A stretch of DNA of 64,000 nucleotides, taken from Epiperipatus broadwayi (taxonomy: Eukaryota > Onychophora > Udeonychophora > Euonychophora > Peripatidae). The notes under the pieces were generated by a model. It was given only the letters and a program-made list of their open reading frames with translations. It did no database searches and was not told where the DNA came from. Location of the stretch: contig JAQFVV010012546.1 of the NCBI GenBank assembly GCA_028023455.1, positions 331,501-395,500 on the forward strand, in the 5' to 3' direction. Position 1 is the stretch's first letter, and every line of letters begins with the position of its first letter. The translations under genes were made by a program, and so were the position numbers. Of the stretch, positions 47,444-62,931 are shown piece by piece.

Positions 47444-48572
47444 GAAAATGTATGAATAAAGAGACGGTAATGAGGGGCTGTAATCAGGAAACTTATTGAA
47501 AGCCTTTAAAAAGTTATGTTAAATGCAAACGAAGTTAAAAGATATCATTGTATAATATTAAAATAACACATGTTTTTTTTTAACTTTCTGGAGTTGTAAT
47601 TTAATTATAAATGCCTACTACTAATGATGATATGGCCTATGTGAATAAAAATATAAAATAAATTTTGCATTGTAAAACATTTGGGCAGACTTCATTGTAA
47701 AATAATTATTTTGTAATAATTTTGTACAATAGTAAAGAATATCCAGCACTTCTCTAGCAAGATGAAGATTATAGTGTATCAGCATCCAAGTAAAAGAATT
47801 ATTAAACTAAAAGTTTTCTGGTCACTTAAAATTACATCAAAAACGAGTGAAATAGTCAATGAAAAAGTAAAATCCTGGATATATACATATATCTCTGGAA
47901 CGATTAAAATATACAGACACATACCAAAAAAAGTAGTAATGTTTAAAATTAATATCAATATAGTATTGATATCTTATCTAAATTATTGTATTGGAAATAA
48001 TACTTGATATATGGAGAAAATTCTGTAAGAGCAAGCTTTTGTTTTACCTTTTTTTTATAATGTTGAACTGATGAAGCACATTATATATATATATATAAGT
48101 TTCAAAAAATTTCAAATAGTCAGTATTGTAATCTTATATGAATGTGTATTTTTACTCTTTTCATTTCCTCTATAATTCATTTTGAAAATGAAAATAAATT
48201 TAAAATATATATTAAGAATTAAATAGGAACTAACATCATAATCTTATTTATAAATTTAAATAGTTAAAAAAATTAAAATTAAATTTATATTGATTCCGAA
48301 AATAAAAATTGTACTTGTTGAAAAAAGTATTGAAATAAAACTAAAAGTAATAAGGAAAGAAGAAAAAAACTATTAAATTATTGATTTAACCATTTATTAT
48401 CTCAATGTGTTTTTTTTTTTTTTTACTTTTTAAATACTGTATATATATTAGTTATAAAAAATATTTATTCCAGCTCATTACTTCATTAAGAAAATTTTAC
48501 ATATATTTAAAAGTTCCATTCTATTATGCATTTGTTAAATGTATCATAAAAGACATCTGAAAAAAATGACCT
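47444..48572. other. AT-rich intergenic DNA, nothing recognised
   Basis: No gene. The open frame at 47762-48007 has no family resemblance and AT-driven composition. Confidence 0.55.
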
Positions 48573-48690
48573 TAAAGATGCATTGCTGATCTGCCATTCT
48601 TAGGTGAATGGTCTGGGCAATGTGAGGACTGGTTTAGCATGGAATGCATTTTAGGATTATTTAAATATTTTCAGATGTCTTTGTTCATAT
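48573..48690 (+). repeat. Old family A copy with hammerhead-like fold
   Basis: Outer stem AAAGATGCA with TGCATTTT, ATT at the cut-site position, and a long arm that folds well (TTGC/GCAA and CCATTC/GAATGG). The CTGATGA box is degenerate. Then GGACTGGTTTAGCAT, GGAA and the outer stem partner. Followed by the GGATTATTTAAAT block. Highly diverged from the younger copies. Confidence 0.5.
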
Positions 48691-48823
48691 GTTTTAAAAA
48701 TGAGTAGTGAAATGAAAATATAAGCATACATATATAAAAAAAAGATAAAATACATGGAATAAAAGAGATATAAAATAGATTAATGATGATATATATATAG
48801 TAATAATAGTAATAGACATATCA

Positions 48824-51960
<3,137 letters not shown>

Positions 51961-52040
51961 ACTAAATTACAAGCATGTTGAGATGCTGGTGGAGAAGCTA
52001 TATAAAAAACTTTTATAAATCAATAAATGAATAAATAAAA

Positions 52041-52080
52041 GCTGAGCGCTTTCAAGGCATATTGCCTCATATTCATAGCT
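52041..52080 (-). other. Penelope-like 3' structured segment
   Basis: Minus strand AGCT...AGC outer pairing, ATGAATATG, inner stem AGGC/GCCT with loop AATAT, then GAAAGCGCT. Lies downstream of the endonuclease remnant in its reading direction. Same arrangement as 45.38 and 8.16 kb with different paired bases. Confidence 0.5.
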
Positions 52081-52141
52081 ACAAAAATTAATAATGTGGA
52101 ATAGTGTGAAGATGGTAATATGCAAATTATATGTAAATTGT

Positions 52142-52530
52142 TCAATTTGTCCAATGCATACAAATATCAAAGCAAGTATTGAGTCTGTTAATGGAGTTAT
52201 TGTTATTAGTGATAAAATATGCTTCCTAGATTTTTTGTTTACAGTCATTTTTCCCAATGCAAACTATTCTAGGATTGGAGGGCTCAAACCTGTGATTGGT
52301 CTTTCTTGAGTGCTCTAAAAAATTAAAGAATTGCCACTGCTCCCCCATGTTCCCCCACATTCAAACCTATGCTAGAGAGCTCCACCATTAAAAGTGGCCT
52401 TGGCTTCACTGTAGTAAATGGCATGGCATCCAGGCTGAGGGCATGAGATGCTGTAAATGTCATGGAAATTAATTGAGGTCCACTTTATCTTTAGAATTGT
52501 TTACAACATGGATAGTGCTGGGAGTGTGAA
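52142..52530 (-). pseudogene. Penelope-like GIY-YIG endonuclease, C-terminal remnant
   Basis: Second copy of the family seen at 7.72-8.10 kb, on the minus strand. It reads NNSKDKVDL, then IYSISCPQPGCHAIYYSEAK (GIY and a YIG changed to YYS), ATFNGGAL, a His-poor middle with two stops, then GKMTVNKKSRKHILSLI. A frameshift leads to NNSINRLNTCFDI...WTN and a stop at 52142-52144. The same INRxNTCF...WTN ending in both copies shows this is the true protein C-terminus. Loss of the YIG glycine, several stops and a frameshift make it dead. The conserved 3' structure follows at 52041-52080. Confidence 0.72.
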
Positions 52531-52534
52531 AGTT

Positions 52535-54140
52535 GTTTCTAAATTTGTTAGATAAAGATTTAATTAAATAATTAGAAATTTTAGTAATATAAGGAAGGGT
52601 GATGTGTGGAAGGTTCAGAGATATTTAAAAATTTACTTGTAAATCATCAATGTACCATGCATGTCATCAATCAAGTTAATGTAAACACACTTGCAGAAAA
52701 TGAACAAAATGTTTTTCAATTTATTTTTTTATTTTTTAATGTGAATAAACAAAAGCAGATTTGTGAGAGATTTATTGAGATATGTTTTAATATCTAAAAT
52801 TTTCATTATAATAATTACATGTTGATTTAGACAGATAATAGATGCTATCATTCTCTTTCATTATATTGAAGTCATGATTATTAACTTTTATTTCTAAAAA
52901 TAAAAGATAAATAAATAAATTAAAAGTTTATATGTGTATTTCTATTTATTTTAAATAATAATTAATCAATTAGTGTGCAAAAATAATCAAAAATATTTTA
53001 TAAACAAGCAAAAAAACATATTTCATTTATATCAAAACCTTAGCATAAAAACATGAACAGAAAGAAGAAAATCTCCATTAGGTATTTTCTTTTTGTCAAA
53101 CAATATAGTATCTTGTAGCAAGGGTCTCTTAAATCTAAACTAACTTTTAATAACATATTGACCTTCTCATGTTTTTTTTCCAAATAACATGTCAATAAAG
53201 CATTATAGGAATAATATATATAAAGAAAAATGCAGGTCACCATCTCTTACGATAAAGTTAATATGACATTTTAAAACCGTGGAACAATAACATTCTTTAA
53301 AAGTGAAAACATATTTTCTAATGATGAGAAAAGCAGATAGATTAATAGATATATAAAATAAATGCTATTGACCTCAATTTAGCACAGCTTTCACAATCTC
53401 TGAAACACAAGTATAGCAAGCATTATCTGCCACATGAATATTAAGTTAATGAGTATAATACAAATGCCATCCCACTACATTTCTGCAGCAGGTCAATCTC
53501 AATCATTGTGCAGATCATCAGAAATTTGCCACTATATTTTTATAATGTTCTCTTAAACTGACCACACCACTTATAGTAGATATTATGAATGTACAAAGAT
53601 TTATATGCAGATAGTTTAAAAGCAAGTTGTTTTTAATATATAAAGATCAAAATTATAAATATATTAACAATATTGTTTTGTTGTTTTGTTTGCATTAACA
53701 AAGAAATAAGTTAAAAATAGTTTATTAATTAAAAATGATTTCTTAATCAAGAAAAATCATATCAGAATTAACTTTATACATTAAAATGAACACTTTTGTT
53801 TTACATAAAAAGAGCTTTCTTTTTTTCTTACATTAAAAAATGTACTTTTATCAAAATTATAAATAAATAAAATATTTATATTAAATAGAGACTTTTTATA
53901 TAATTTCAAATAATTTACAGTATTTCAAAAATATCTAAAATTATTATTAGATATTAATCAGTATAAAAGCCATCCTAGTCTTTATTTTGAATATTTATAT
54001 ACATAAATTTTGATCTCTTTTCCTTTAAACATTATATAATTATATGCACATGCACTATTAAAGTTACATATTAATTGTGTTGTATGCTATGAATGTAATA
54101 TATCTCAATATATATATATATACCAAATTTTCATTGTATT
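52535..54140. other. AT-rich intergenic DNA with one GC-richer island
   Basis: Island at about 53372-53590 with a splice-acceptor-like TGTGTTTCAG on the minus strand. No family recognised. The rest shows nothing. Confidence 0.5.
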
Positions 54141-54317
54141 ATTACTGGGGGCTTCCATGTAATAAAAGTATAATAGCTGACATTTCAGTAAAATAACAAG
54201 TACTTTCCTCAGAGCTGCTTCTTTTTCAGATTATAAGAATGTGTGTGGTACGATTTAAAAACATTATTTTTTCTTTTGTTATTTTCTCCTCATTCTTAAA
54301 TTTTATTGGTTGAGAAG
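54141..54317 (-). repeat. Inverted terminal repeat (pLTR-like) of Penelope-like element, left
   Basis: About 177 bp, inverted relative to 54958-55144. Shared blocks, in order inwards, are TTCCATGTAATA, AAGTACTTT, CAGAGC, ATTATAAGAATGTG, TTATTTTTTCTTTTGTTATT and ATTGGTTGAGAA. Its minus strand contains CTGAGGA, a possible AGTA/TACT stem, and GAAATGTCAGCT (54174-54212), a hammerhead-like order. Confidence 0.75.
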
Positions 54318-54399
54318 TTTTTTAAAATATTTTATCCTCCAATAGAACTAAGAGATTATCTTATGACAGCCATTTTCACTAAGGTAATAGATACTTAAA

Positions 54400-54886
54400 A
54401 AATGCTTCTTCATAATGGATTTGATCACAGGATTATTAATAGGGCTTTTTTTACATTAAAAAGATTTTGATATTTCAAAAATTAATACTGTTCTGCCACA
54501 TATAAACAGAGTAACTGATAAAATTGGTAGTGTTTTAATGAAAAATAATATCTGCACAGTTTGTACTACATTTAAAAAAAATAATGAAATATTTCCATGC
54601 CCTAAAGATAAAATTCCTTTGGCATTCTCATGGTGCATATGAAATTCTCTGTGGAGTTAGTTTACATTTATTCATTGGAGAGACAAATCATAACATAAAT
54701 ATAAGAAAGGAAGAAAACATTTTGTCAGTTAAAAAAATTTTTAATTCATCCGTCATTTATCCACACATTAAATTAACAAACCATGACACCAATTTTAATA
54801 AAACCCATATTCCAAAAAAAATTATACAATATGACTGGAAATTGCTAACAAAAACTATACACAATTTAAAAGACCTAAGAGCATAA
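54400..54886 (+). pseudogene. Penelope-like RT C-terminus and GIY-YIG endonuclease, broken
   Basis: In one frame: NGFDHRIINRAFF, then TVLPHINRVTDKIGSVLMKN, NICTVC...KKNNEIF and KDKIPLAF, matching the conserved LPYxxxxTDKI...KDPLPL segment at the end of the Penelope RT. A +1 shift near 54640 continues as GAYEILCGVSLHLFIGET (GIY then YIG), INIRKEEN with the conserved Arg, and SSVIYPHIKLTNHDTNF, ending at TAA 54884-54886. Domain order is as in canonical Penelope-like retroelements. The rest of the RT is missing, and the fragment sits directly between the two inverted repeats. Confidence 0.78.
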
Positions 54887-54957
54887 ATAATAAATGTGAA
54901 TTAAAGAAAATTAACAATATTTGGAAAGCTATTAAAGGACAAAATATTTTTTTAAAT

Positions 54958-55144
54958 TTCTCAACCAATGAAATTTGAGAATAAGGAGAAAATAACAAAA
55001 GAAAAAATAACAATTTTAGGTCTCATGACCCACATTCTTATAATTTGAGAAAGAAGAAGCTCTGACAAAAGTACTTATTATTGCACTGAAGCAACAGCTA
55101 TTTAGTTATTATATTATTATTACATGGAATCTCCTGGAAATAAT
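54958..55144 (+). repeat. Inverted terminal repeat (pLTR-like) of Penelope-like element, right
   Basis: Inverted copy of 54141-54317. On the plus strand it has CTGACAA, AAGTACTT...GCACT, GAAG, CAACAGCT (55063-55098), a more degraded form of the hammerhead-like order of the left repeat. Confidence 0.75.
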
Positions 55145-55700
55145 AATATGAATTTATCATTTTTTTCATGAAAATATTAGAATACATATTATAAATAGTA
55201 AAAATTATTAAATATATATATATATGATAAATTTATATTTTTTAGCAATTGTGACATTAACATAAATAATAAAAAGGATTATTGTTTTTTTTAATATCTT
55301 ATTAATTTAAAAAGTTTTCTTTAAAAATTTTTTTACAGAGAGATATAGAATAAATTTAATATAGATTTTGTTTTTTTAAAAAAAGATTGTTAGTAAAAAT
55401 TAAGAATATATAGATTATTATTTATTATTTGTAATTACAATTAATTTTAAAACCATATTCTAAATGATAAAAACAATGTAAATAAAATAATGTATGTTAA
55501 AATAATGAATGCATTAATAATAATAAAAATACTAAATTATAGTGTTATGGTATGTGATGTTTAGATGAATAAATAATATAATACCATTAATTTTTGTATA
55601 TGAAGATGTCTTCTAGACAATTGAAATGACTATAAGGGTGTGACATAAAGTTTTAGTATTGCAACTAATTTAGTAATGCACAAAACTATTATCTTGATCC
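55145..55700. other. AT-rich intergenic DNA, nothing recognised
   Basis: No coding or repeat signature. Confidence 0.6.
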
Positions 55701-55713
55701 ATTTACTGTATAA

Positions 55714-56183
55714 CATATGTGGGATTCAAACTCAGACTTTCACATGATCCACTAATCTCAGTGCCATCTCATATTGCTTCCTCACATATGTAAGTATAAA
55801 TGGATTATTCTCCTGTACATGAGGGGTCAGAATGACTATGTCAACATGGGTAGGATGACAACCTTGGCACTAACAGGGGCTTTGAATGTTCCACCAGCAG
55901 ATTTTCAATGAAATGGAAGGCTGAAGAGTTGTGAGTTCGAATAGTTTGAAGCCTGTCCATTAAAGTATGAAGATTGGCTCTCTTAATATAAAGCTGAGCA
56001 CTGATTATATATATATGTGAGGATAGTAATCTAGACCAACTGATGATTGCTGGTTTAGCATGAAATACATATATTGGTGATTATTTATCTTTTCAACATG
56101 TGTGTGATCAGGTGGATCAGCAATATAATATGGCACTGAGAGTAGTGGGTCATGTGAAAGTCTGAGTTTGAATCCCACATATA
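55714..56183 (+). mobile_element. Family A retroposon with 65-bp inverted ends
   Basis: About 470 bp. Ends 55714-55778 and 56119-56183 are inverted copies (TATGTGGGATTCAAACTCAG at the left). The inside matches the other family A copies, with the ribozyme-like fold at 56008-56076. The right end in sense orientation, GAGTTTGAATCCCAC, resembles a pol III B box, which may be chance. Confidence 0.7.
56008..56076 (+). ncRNA. Hammerhead-ribozyme-like motif
   Basis: Plus strand: ATATATGTG with TACATATAT as the outer stem (9 pairs, one G-U), GAG at the cut site, a ~20-nt arm, CTGATGA, TGCT-GGTTT-AGCA, GAAA. The cut-site A in place of U should make it inactive. Confidence 0.5.
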
Positions 56184-56190
56184 TTACATA

Positions 56191-58744
56191 TAGAAATGCA
56201 GGTTTAAGCCTGTACAATGTATTACTATATAATACTAAAATATGGGCTTTCCATCAGTATATACAATGTTGCTAGGAATTTTTATAAAACTTTTTATAAC
56301 TGCAATGGCAAAATCTAAATTCAGTAGCATTTTTTTAGTTTTATGGGAAAAATGCTAAAAACTAGTATAATAAAAGAAATTTTGTTATTTTGAATATGTA
56401 AAATGAGTAAACAGAAATATGCTTTCTGTAAAGTATTTTATGATGAATTTAAACATGTTTTTTATGGAAAAGTCAGATTTTATTTATGTTATAAATATTA
56501 TTTCAAAATGCCTCTAAAAAATATGATAATGTTAGATTTTATTAAAAAGATAAAGCTTAAGATAGCATACAATGTCAAAATTGTTGCAGAATAAATTAAA
56601 AAATAGTAATCACTACATATTAAATAAACAAAAAGCATATATAAATAAAAATAAGTTATTTATTTATAAATAAATAATTGTTTCACTTGTAATTGTACAC
56701 ATTAAATTTTCTATTTCATTGTTTATGCTCACTTTTGGGAATAAATAATTTCACTCAATCTATATATTTTTACAAGTACTGCTATTAATTTGTTAACTTG
56801 CACTCATCCTTAGGCAAGATTAATGACTTCTATTTTACCTTTCCTTTATGAGGAACTGTTGTAGAGATAGTCCAGACATTTTTCTTGCCTTATTTTTATA
56901 TGGTTATTGATAATGTTTATGTGTTGACTGCTTTCATATATATATACCTGTTTATTTAAATGTAAATAATATATATATATGTAAAAATTAAAATAACATT
57001 ATAATGTAGAAATTAGTAGATGTATATATTATATTCATGACATGCGTTTAATGCCCTTAAAATTATGAGGTTCCATTCAATCTTAATATTTCCCTATAGG
57101 ATAGTTGGCCTATAAATAATCCCATCTATTGTTTTGCAAATAGTTATTTAATCTTAGCAAAATAAAGCAAGAAAAAGACTATAAACTTATAACAAATGGA
57201 ATGAATATTGACTTTTTCTTTATCTTAGTTGAAATGGAATGCTAAGGATATTTTTCTTGCAAGATATTTAAAAAATGTTTTACCTATGTAAACAATATGA
57301 TATATAAATCGATAAACAATAATAATTTAAACTAGAAATAGTATGTGCAATATAATAGATTCGTTACTTTATTTAACAATAAATTTGTAAAACTTTTTTT
57401 GAAAGTATACTTGACTAATAGTTAATTATATACAAGAATCTCTTGGATTTTTTTTTAAAAAAAAGATATAAAATAGGTGTTAAGTAAATTTTACTTCTGA
57501 CATTTTTATTGGCTAATATTTACTTGGAAGATTAATATATAAAAAAAGAAATATGATGGCACATTTATTGTTTAAAAAAACATCAAATAATATAAATAAT
57601 TCAATCATTAAAAGCAAACATTAAAAAAAAAAAAAGATTTGTTAAAGCTTTGCACTTTTTAAAATCATTTCCCAAATGAATTTAAACCATCCTCAGTACT
57701 TCTGTTTAAATCTTACTAAACATTAACATTTTTGTGTGTGTGTGAAAGTACTTTTATCTTTAGAAGGCCCTTAAATCTAAATATCAAACACGGAGAACAA
57801 GTCTCAAATTTGGTGTATACTAGCTGAAACATCGTCTTATCTTATAGAGTTTGAAACTTACAAATATTCAATCAATTATTAAAATATCTCTCCAAGGAAA
57901 ACATAATGTTTATTTGGGAATATGTATAAATGAAAAAAAAAGTGATATATGTATAGGGACCATCACATTTTCTTACGGTTTCTGTAGTCACAGATTGAGT
58001 AAACAAAGTTGTTAGATTAGTTGTTTGGCTTTAGAGTTAGCTGCAATGGAGAAATTGACATGTGTTGATGTTTTACCTTTTAATGATCTCTCCTCTCACT
58101 GTTGATTTCAGCTTACCAAGTTATTTGAAGAATTAAATCACTTCTTAGTTATTTACAGTTAATGTTTACGCATACCAAAAACTCATTTTCTTCAATGAGA
58201 TGAGAAATTTAAAAGCACATAACTAAAGAAATACAACACAACTTACAATATATATATATATGTATCTCTATTAAACTATATTCTAATTATATTTTATAAT
58301 GAAATTAAAAAAAATATTCAAGCATTTTTTTATGTTTTGACATAATCTCCATTTTTTAATTATAAAGAATTAATCATACATGCTTTTCATAAATTATGAC
58401 CATGTATATACATCAAATTCAGTTTTTTCATCTTTATTTTGTGGTTGAAAATATTTTAGTAGAGGAAAATATCAAAATAATGTAAATAGACAATTCATAT
58501 ATTAAAAAAAAAAAACTTATTTATGCAATTTTAATCAATATATTACATGTTAATTACTAAAATTAAATGAAGACAGACAACGTCCATAGTTAAGAACCAT
58601 CATATTCATGCAAGATTTTTAGAACCAAAAAGCCATCCTTAATGTGAGATTTGATGGTATATTCATAAAAATTGGTTGATGATGCTGGAAATAAAGCCTT
58701 TTGTTAGTTTGATAGCCATCATTTAAATATGAAATATATCACTC
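56191..58744. other. AT-rich intergenic DNA, no gene recognised
   Basis: Short (AT)n tracts near 56936-56980 and 58247-58262. Nothing coding recognised; the frame at 56403-56594 has no family resemblance. Confidence 0.55.
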
Positions 58745-58756
58745 TGAAATCATAAT

Positions 58757-58937
58757 TAAAACACTAAACATCACATGATCACTGTTTCTTAGGCTTGCTC
58801 ATAACTGTTATTAAAACAGGGAAAGCTCTCCATACAGTAGTGCCACTAAAGGCAAGCCAGAGTAATCAATGGATGCCAGAAAGCTTGTGCATAAAATCCC
58901 TATGTAGTGCCTACTTAACCAATATCCCAGACTAGTT
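58757..58937. repeat. Family B foldback element, one-armed copy
   Basis: Outer end ACTAAACATCACATGATCAC, arm CTCTCCATACAGTAGTGCCA, then the inner sequence in the orientation opposite to 27.46-27.55 kb. No second arm. Confidence 0.65.
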
Positions 58938-58939
58938 TC

Positions 58940-59035
58940 TGGCTTGTGGGCTTTGTCAATGAGGAGCCTTGGATCTGAGAGTAATGAATTATATAAAGCT
59001 AGTTTATCTTTAACATAAACAGAGTCATCTGATAA
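58940..59035 (-). other. Protein-like open stretch next to family B copy
   Basis: Minus strand, after a splice-acceptor-like TTTTTATCAG, reads DDSVYVKDKLALYNSLLSDP and continues RLLIDKAHKPE without a stop, with less biased codons than the surroundings. No family recognised. It could be a decayed transposon ORF or an exon; the downstream part of the frame runs into the family B repeat. Confidence 0.25.
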
Positions 59036-59059
59036 AAATATTGAAAGTTGATTCACTTA

Positions 59060-60540
59060 AATTCAAGTATACAGCTTGTGATTGGATGAGATTTGGCTAA
59101 AATTTCTGAAGGTGAGCTACAGTTATCCAATTATTGAAAAGTGGCTAAGGTCATTAAAACTATTAGTAATAATACTGAGTTTCCTAAGAAAACTCAGATG
59201 AGACATAATAATTTCATCAGTTGACCCTATAACTAAAAATCCTAGTTTAATTCTGACTCAGTAGCAGATTCTTGTTAAAATTGAATTAACTAAACTTTTT
59301 AAAAATTACATGATCCAATATACTGGATGCTTTTGAGATATATTTTGTATAGCATTATCTGTTCTATGAAATGTAAGTTTAAGGAGATCACTGAAGTTTA
59401 TTGTACATTCCAAGACTTGGGATACTAAAACAAATTACATTAAAAGAATGCCAATAAATAGTTAATTTCCACAACTGCTAATGAAATATTACCACTTGGG
59501 TGGTACTTTTCTATTACTCTACCTGCTTATGGGAAGAATATATTAGAGAACATACACTAGTTTCAAGTTTGTACTATGTTTATAATCTTTTTACATTTAT
59601 TAAAATGTTAGTAACAAAATAAATTTAAAAAATACTTACAAACTATAAGGTGAAATGAAGTATTTTAAGCCATAATGTTGTTGTTTTTTTTTTTTTTTAA
59701 AAAAAAAAGAAACAGACGTTATTTAACTTTAATGAAGAATATTGTTTTTTCGTAGTTTAATGTTACTCAGTTAAGAATTTCAACATATTTCAGTGAAAAT
59801 TTGTTATAGTTCACTCACATTAGTAGAATAATAGAAGATAACAATACATGTAGCTGTTTTCACAGCCTATATATTTATGTATTATTAAATAAAATAATAA
59901 AGCATGAGTTATCAAAAGTAGTATCACAAAATGTATGACTATTGAATTTGATGAACTTTTAAAATTTTACTTTGAATATATTTTTATGTGTAAGGTAATT
60001 TTTAAAAATTACTATAAAGTTTTAATAATGTGGTATTTTTTACCACTTTACATGCAAGTGAGAAATTAAATATGTGGCACACATGAAAATTAATCAATCT
60101 AAAATGTATTTACAAAATCAATTTTCACCTTGCTTTACCAAAAATTGTTTAATTTTTTCCTCTTTTTTTGTAATATCTACTTGAATGTGACAGGCCACAA
60201 CATACTTTGTATCCATTTAAAAAATTTGCTGACTTTCTTTTTTGTGTTATTATGAAGACATTCAAAAATGGTTATTATTTTGATACATATTGCAAATTAC
60301 CAAAGTTTTAAAACAATTAAGTATCATAATGCAAAAACCCATTGCCTGTTGTAATCCTTCAAACCAAAAGAAAAATAATAATGCAAGATTGATCAAGATT
60401 GGTGCAAATATTTATTGAGTTATAAAATTACAAGCAAACAAACAAACTTTCATATGTATATAGTAATAAGTATAATACTTGGACATAAAATATGTAAATC
60501 AATACAAAACAAGATTTCCAAAAAATTTCTAACTTTTAAT
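59060..60540. other. AT-rich intergenic DNA, nothing recognised
   Basis: Contains a T-run/A-run junction at about 59685-59708. No gene recognised. Confidence 0.6.
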
Positions 60541-62075
<1,535 letters not shown>

Positions 62076-62199
62076 AAACCACAAAACATCAATATTATTT
62101 ATGCCTACACAAGCTGTATACACAGAAGCACAAACCTTCCTGTATCCACTAATTCCTCTGGCTTGCACTAAGTTACACTGCTGTATGGAGGGTTTCCCT
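62076..62199. repeat. Family B foldback element, diverged copy
   Basis: AAACCACAAAACATC outer end, a GCTTGCACTAAGTTACACTG block and CTGTATGGAGGGTTT arm. Opposite orientation to the 58.8-kb copy and more diverged. Confidence 0.5.
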
Positions 62200-62834
62200 T
62201 TGTATAATAATAATTAATGGATAATTCTCATATTAATTAAAGTTAGTTATTTGTAATGCCTTAATACATATATAGATCTGTTGAGATCAAATAGTTTTTT
62301 TTAATTCTTATATATTTAATTATTTTATTTGTATATATTTGTTTGTTTAACTTTTGCATTGTAACTGTCTATCCAATTATTGATCAGCTAATTGAAAAAA
62401 TAACTACCCTTAGCTGGAAGACAAAACAAAAAAATACCATCATAAACTCTCCTAGTTGAGCATAGACTTTGTCACTAAATCATTCATAGCTATATTCTAT
62501 AGAGATATTTGGTCTATTTATTATATAATAATGATATGGAGATTCTATATAATAATGATATATATTTACTTTCAAACCCATTTGGCCTTGAGTATTATTA
62601 CAGTTATTATTTAAATAACACCATGGGTGCATTATGAAATTATAATTGCAGTTTGTAATGTTATAAGTGACTATTTATTAGTCTGCATTTAGAACAGATT
62701 ATGTTTATCTGCATAAAAGGGTCTATTTAAACTTATTTGTGTCAATAATTTCAATTTCTGTGGTGATGTGGCAATCTTTAGTGTCTGCATAAGTACATTA
62801 GTCCATTAATAATGATGAGATTTTACATTTATTA
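62200..62834. other. AT-rich intergenic DNA, nothing recognised
   Basis: No coding or repeat signature. Confidence 0.6.
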
Positions 62835-62931
62835 TTAAAAGATGGTTGCCTTGACAACAGTTTGAAATTGATAATTGTTAATGATATTGGGATTGTCTAA
62901 GTGTTGATTGTCTTTTAATAATATATGTATA
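62835..62931 (+). repeat. Dispersed repeat (family C), copy 2
   Basis: Homologous to 36830-36926, same strand: GGTTGCCTTGACAACAGTTT then a diverged TTGTTAATGATATTGGGATT block. Confidence 0.65.

Larger units (their letters stand above)
54141..55144 (+). mobile_element. Penelope-like element remnant between inverted terminal repeats
   Basis: A 1.0-kb unit: a 177-bp repeat, the 3' end of the RT plus GIY-YIG endonuclease on the plus strand, and an inverted 187-bp repeat. Terminal repeats in inverted orientation are known for Penelope-like elements. This family differs from that at 7.7 and 52.1 kb (no CPQVGC insert). Confidence 0.75.

Noticed and set aside
48064-48115. CTGATGA followed by an AT stem as another hammerhead
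   Set aside because: No GAAA in place and no closable outer stem; no similarity to family A.
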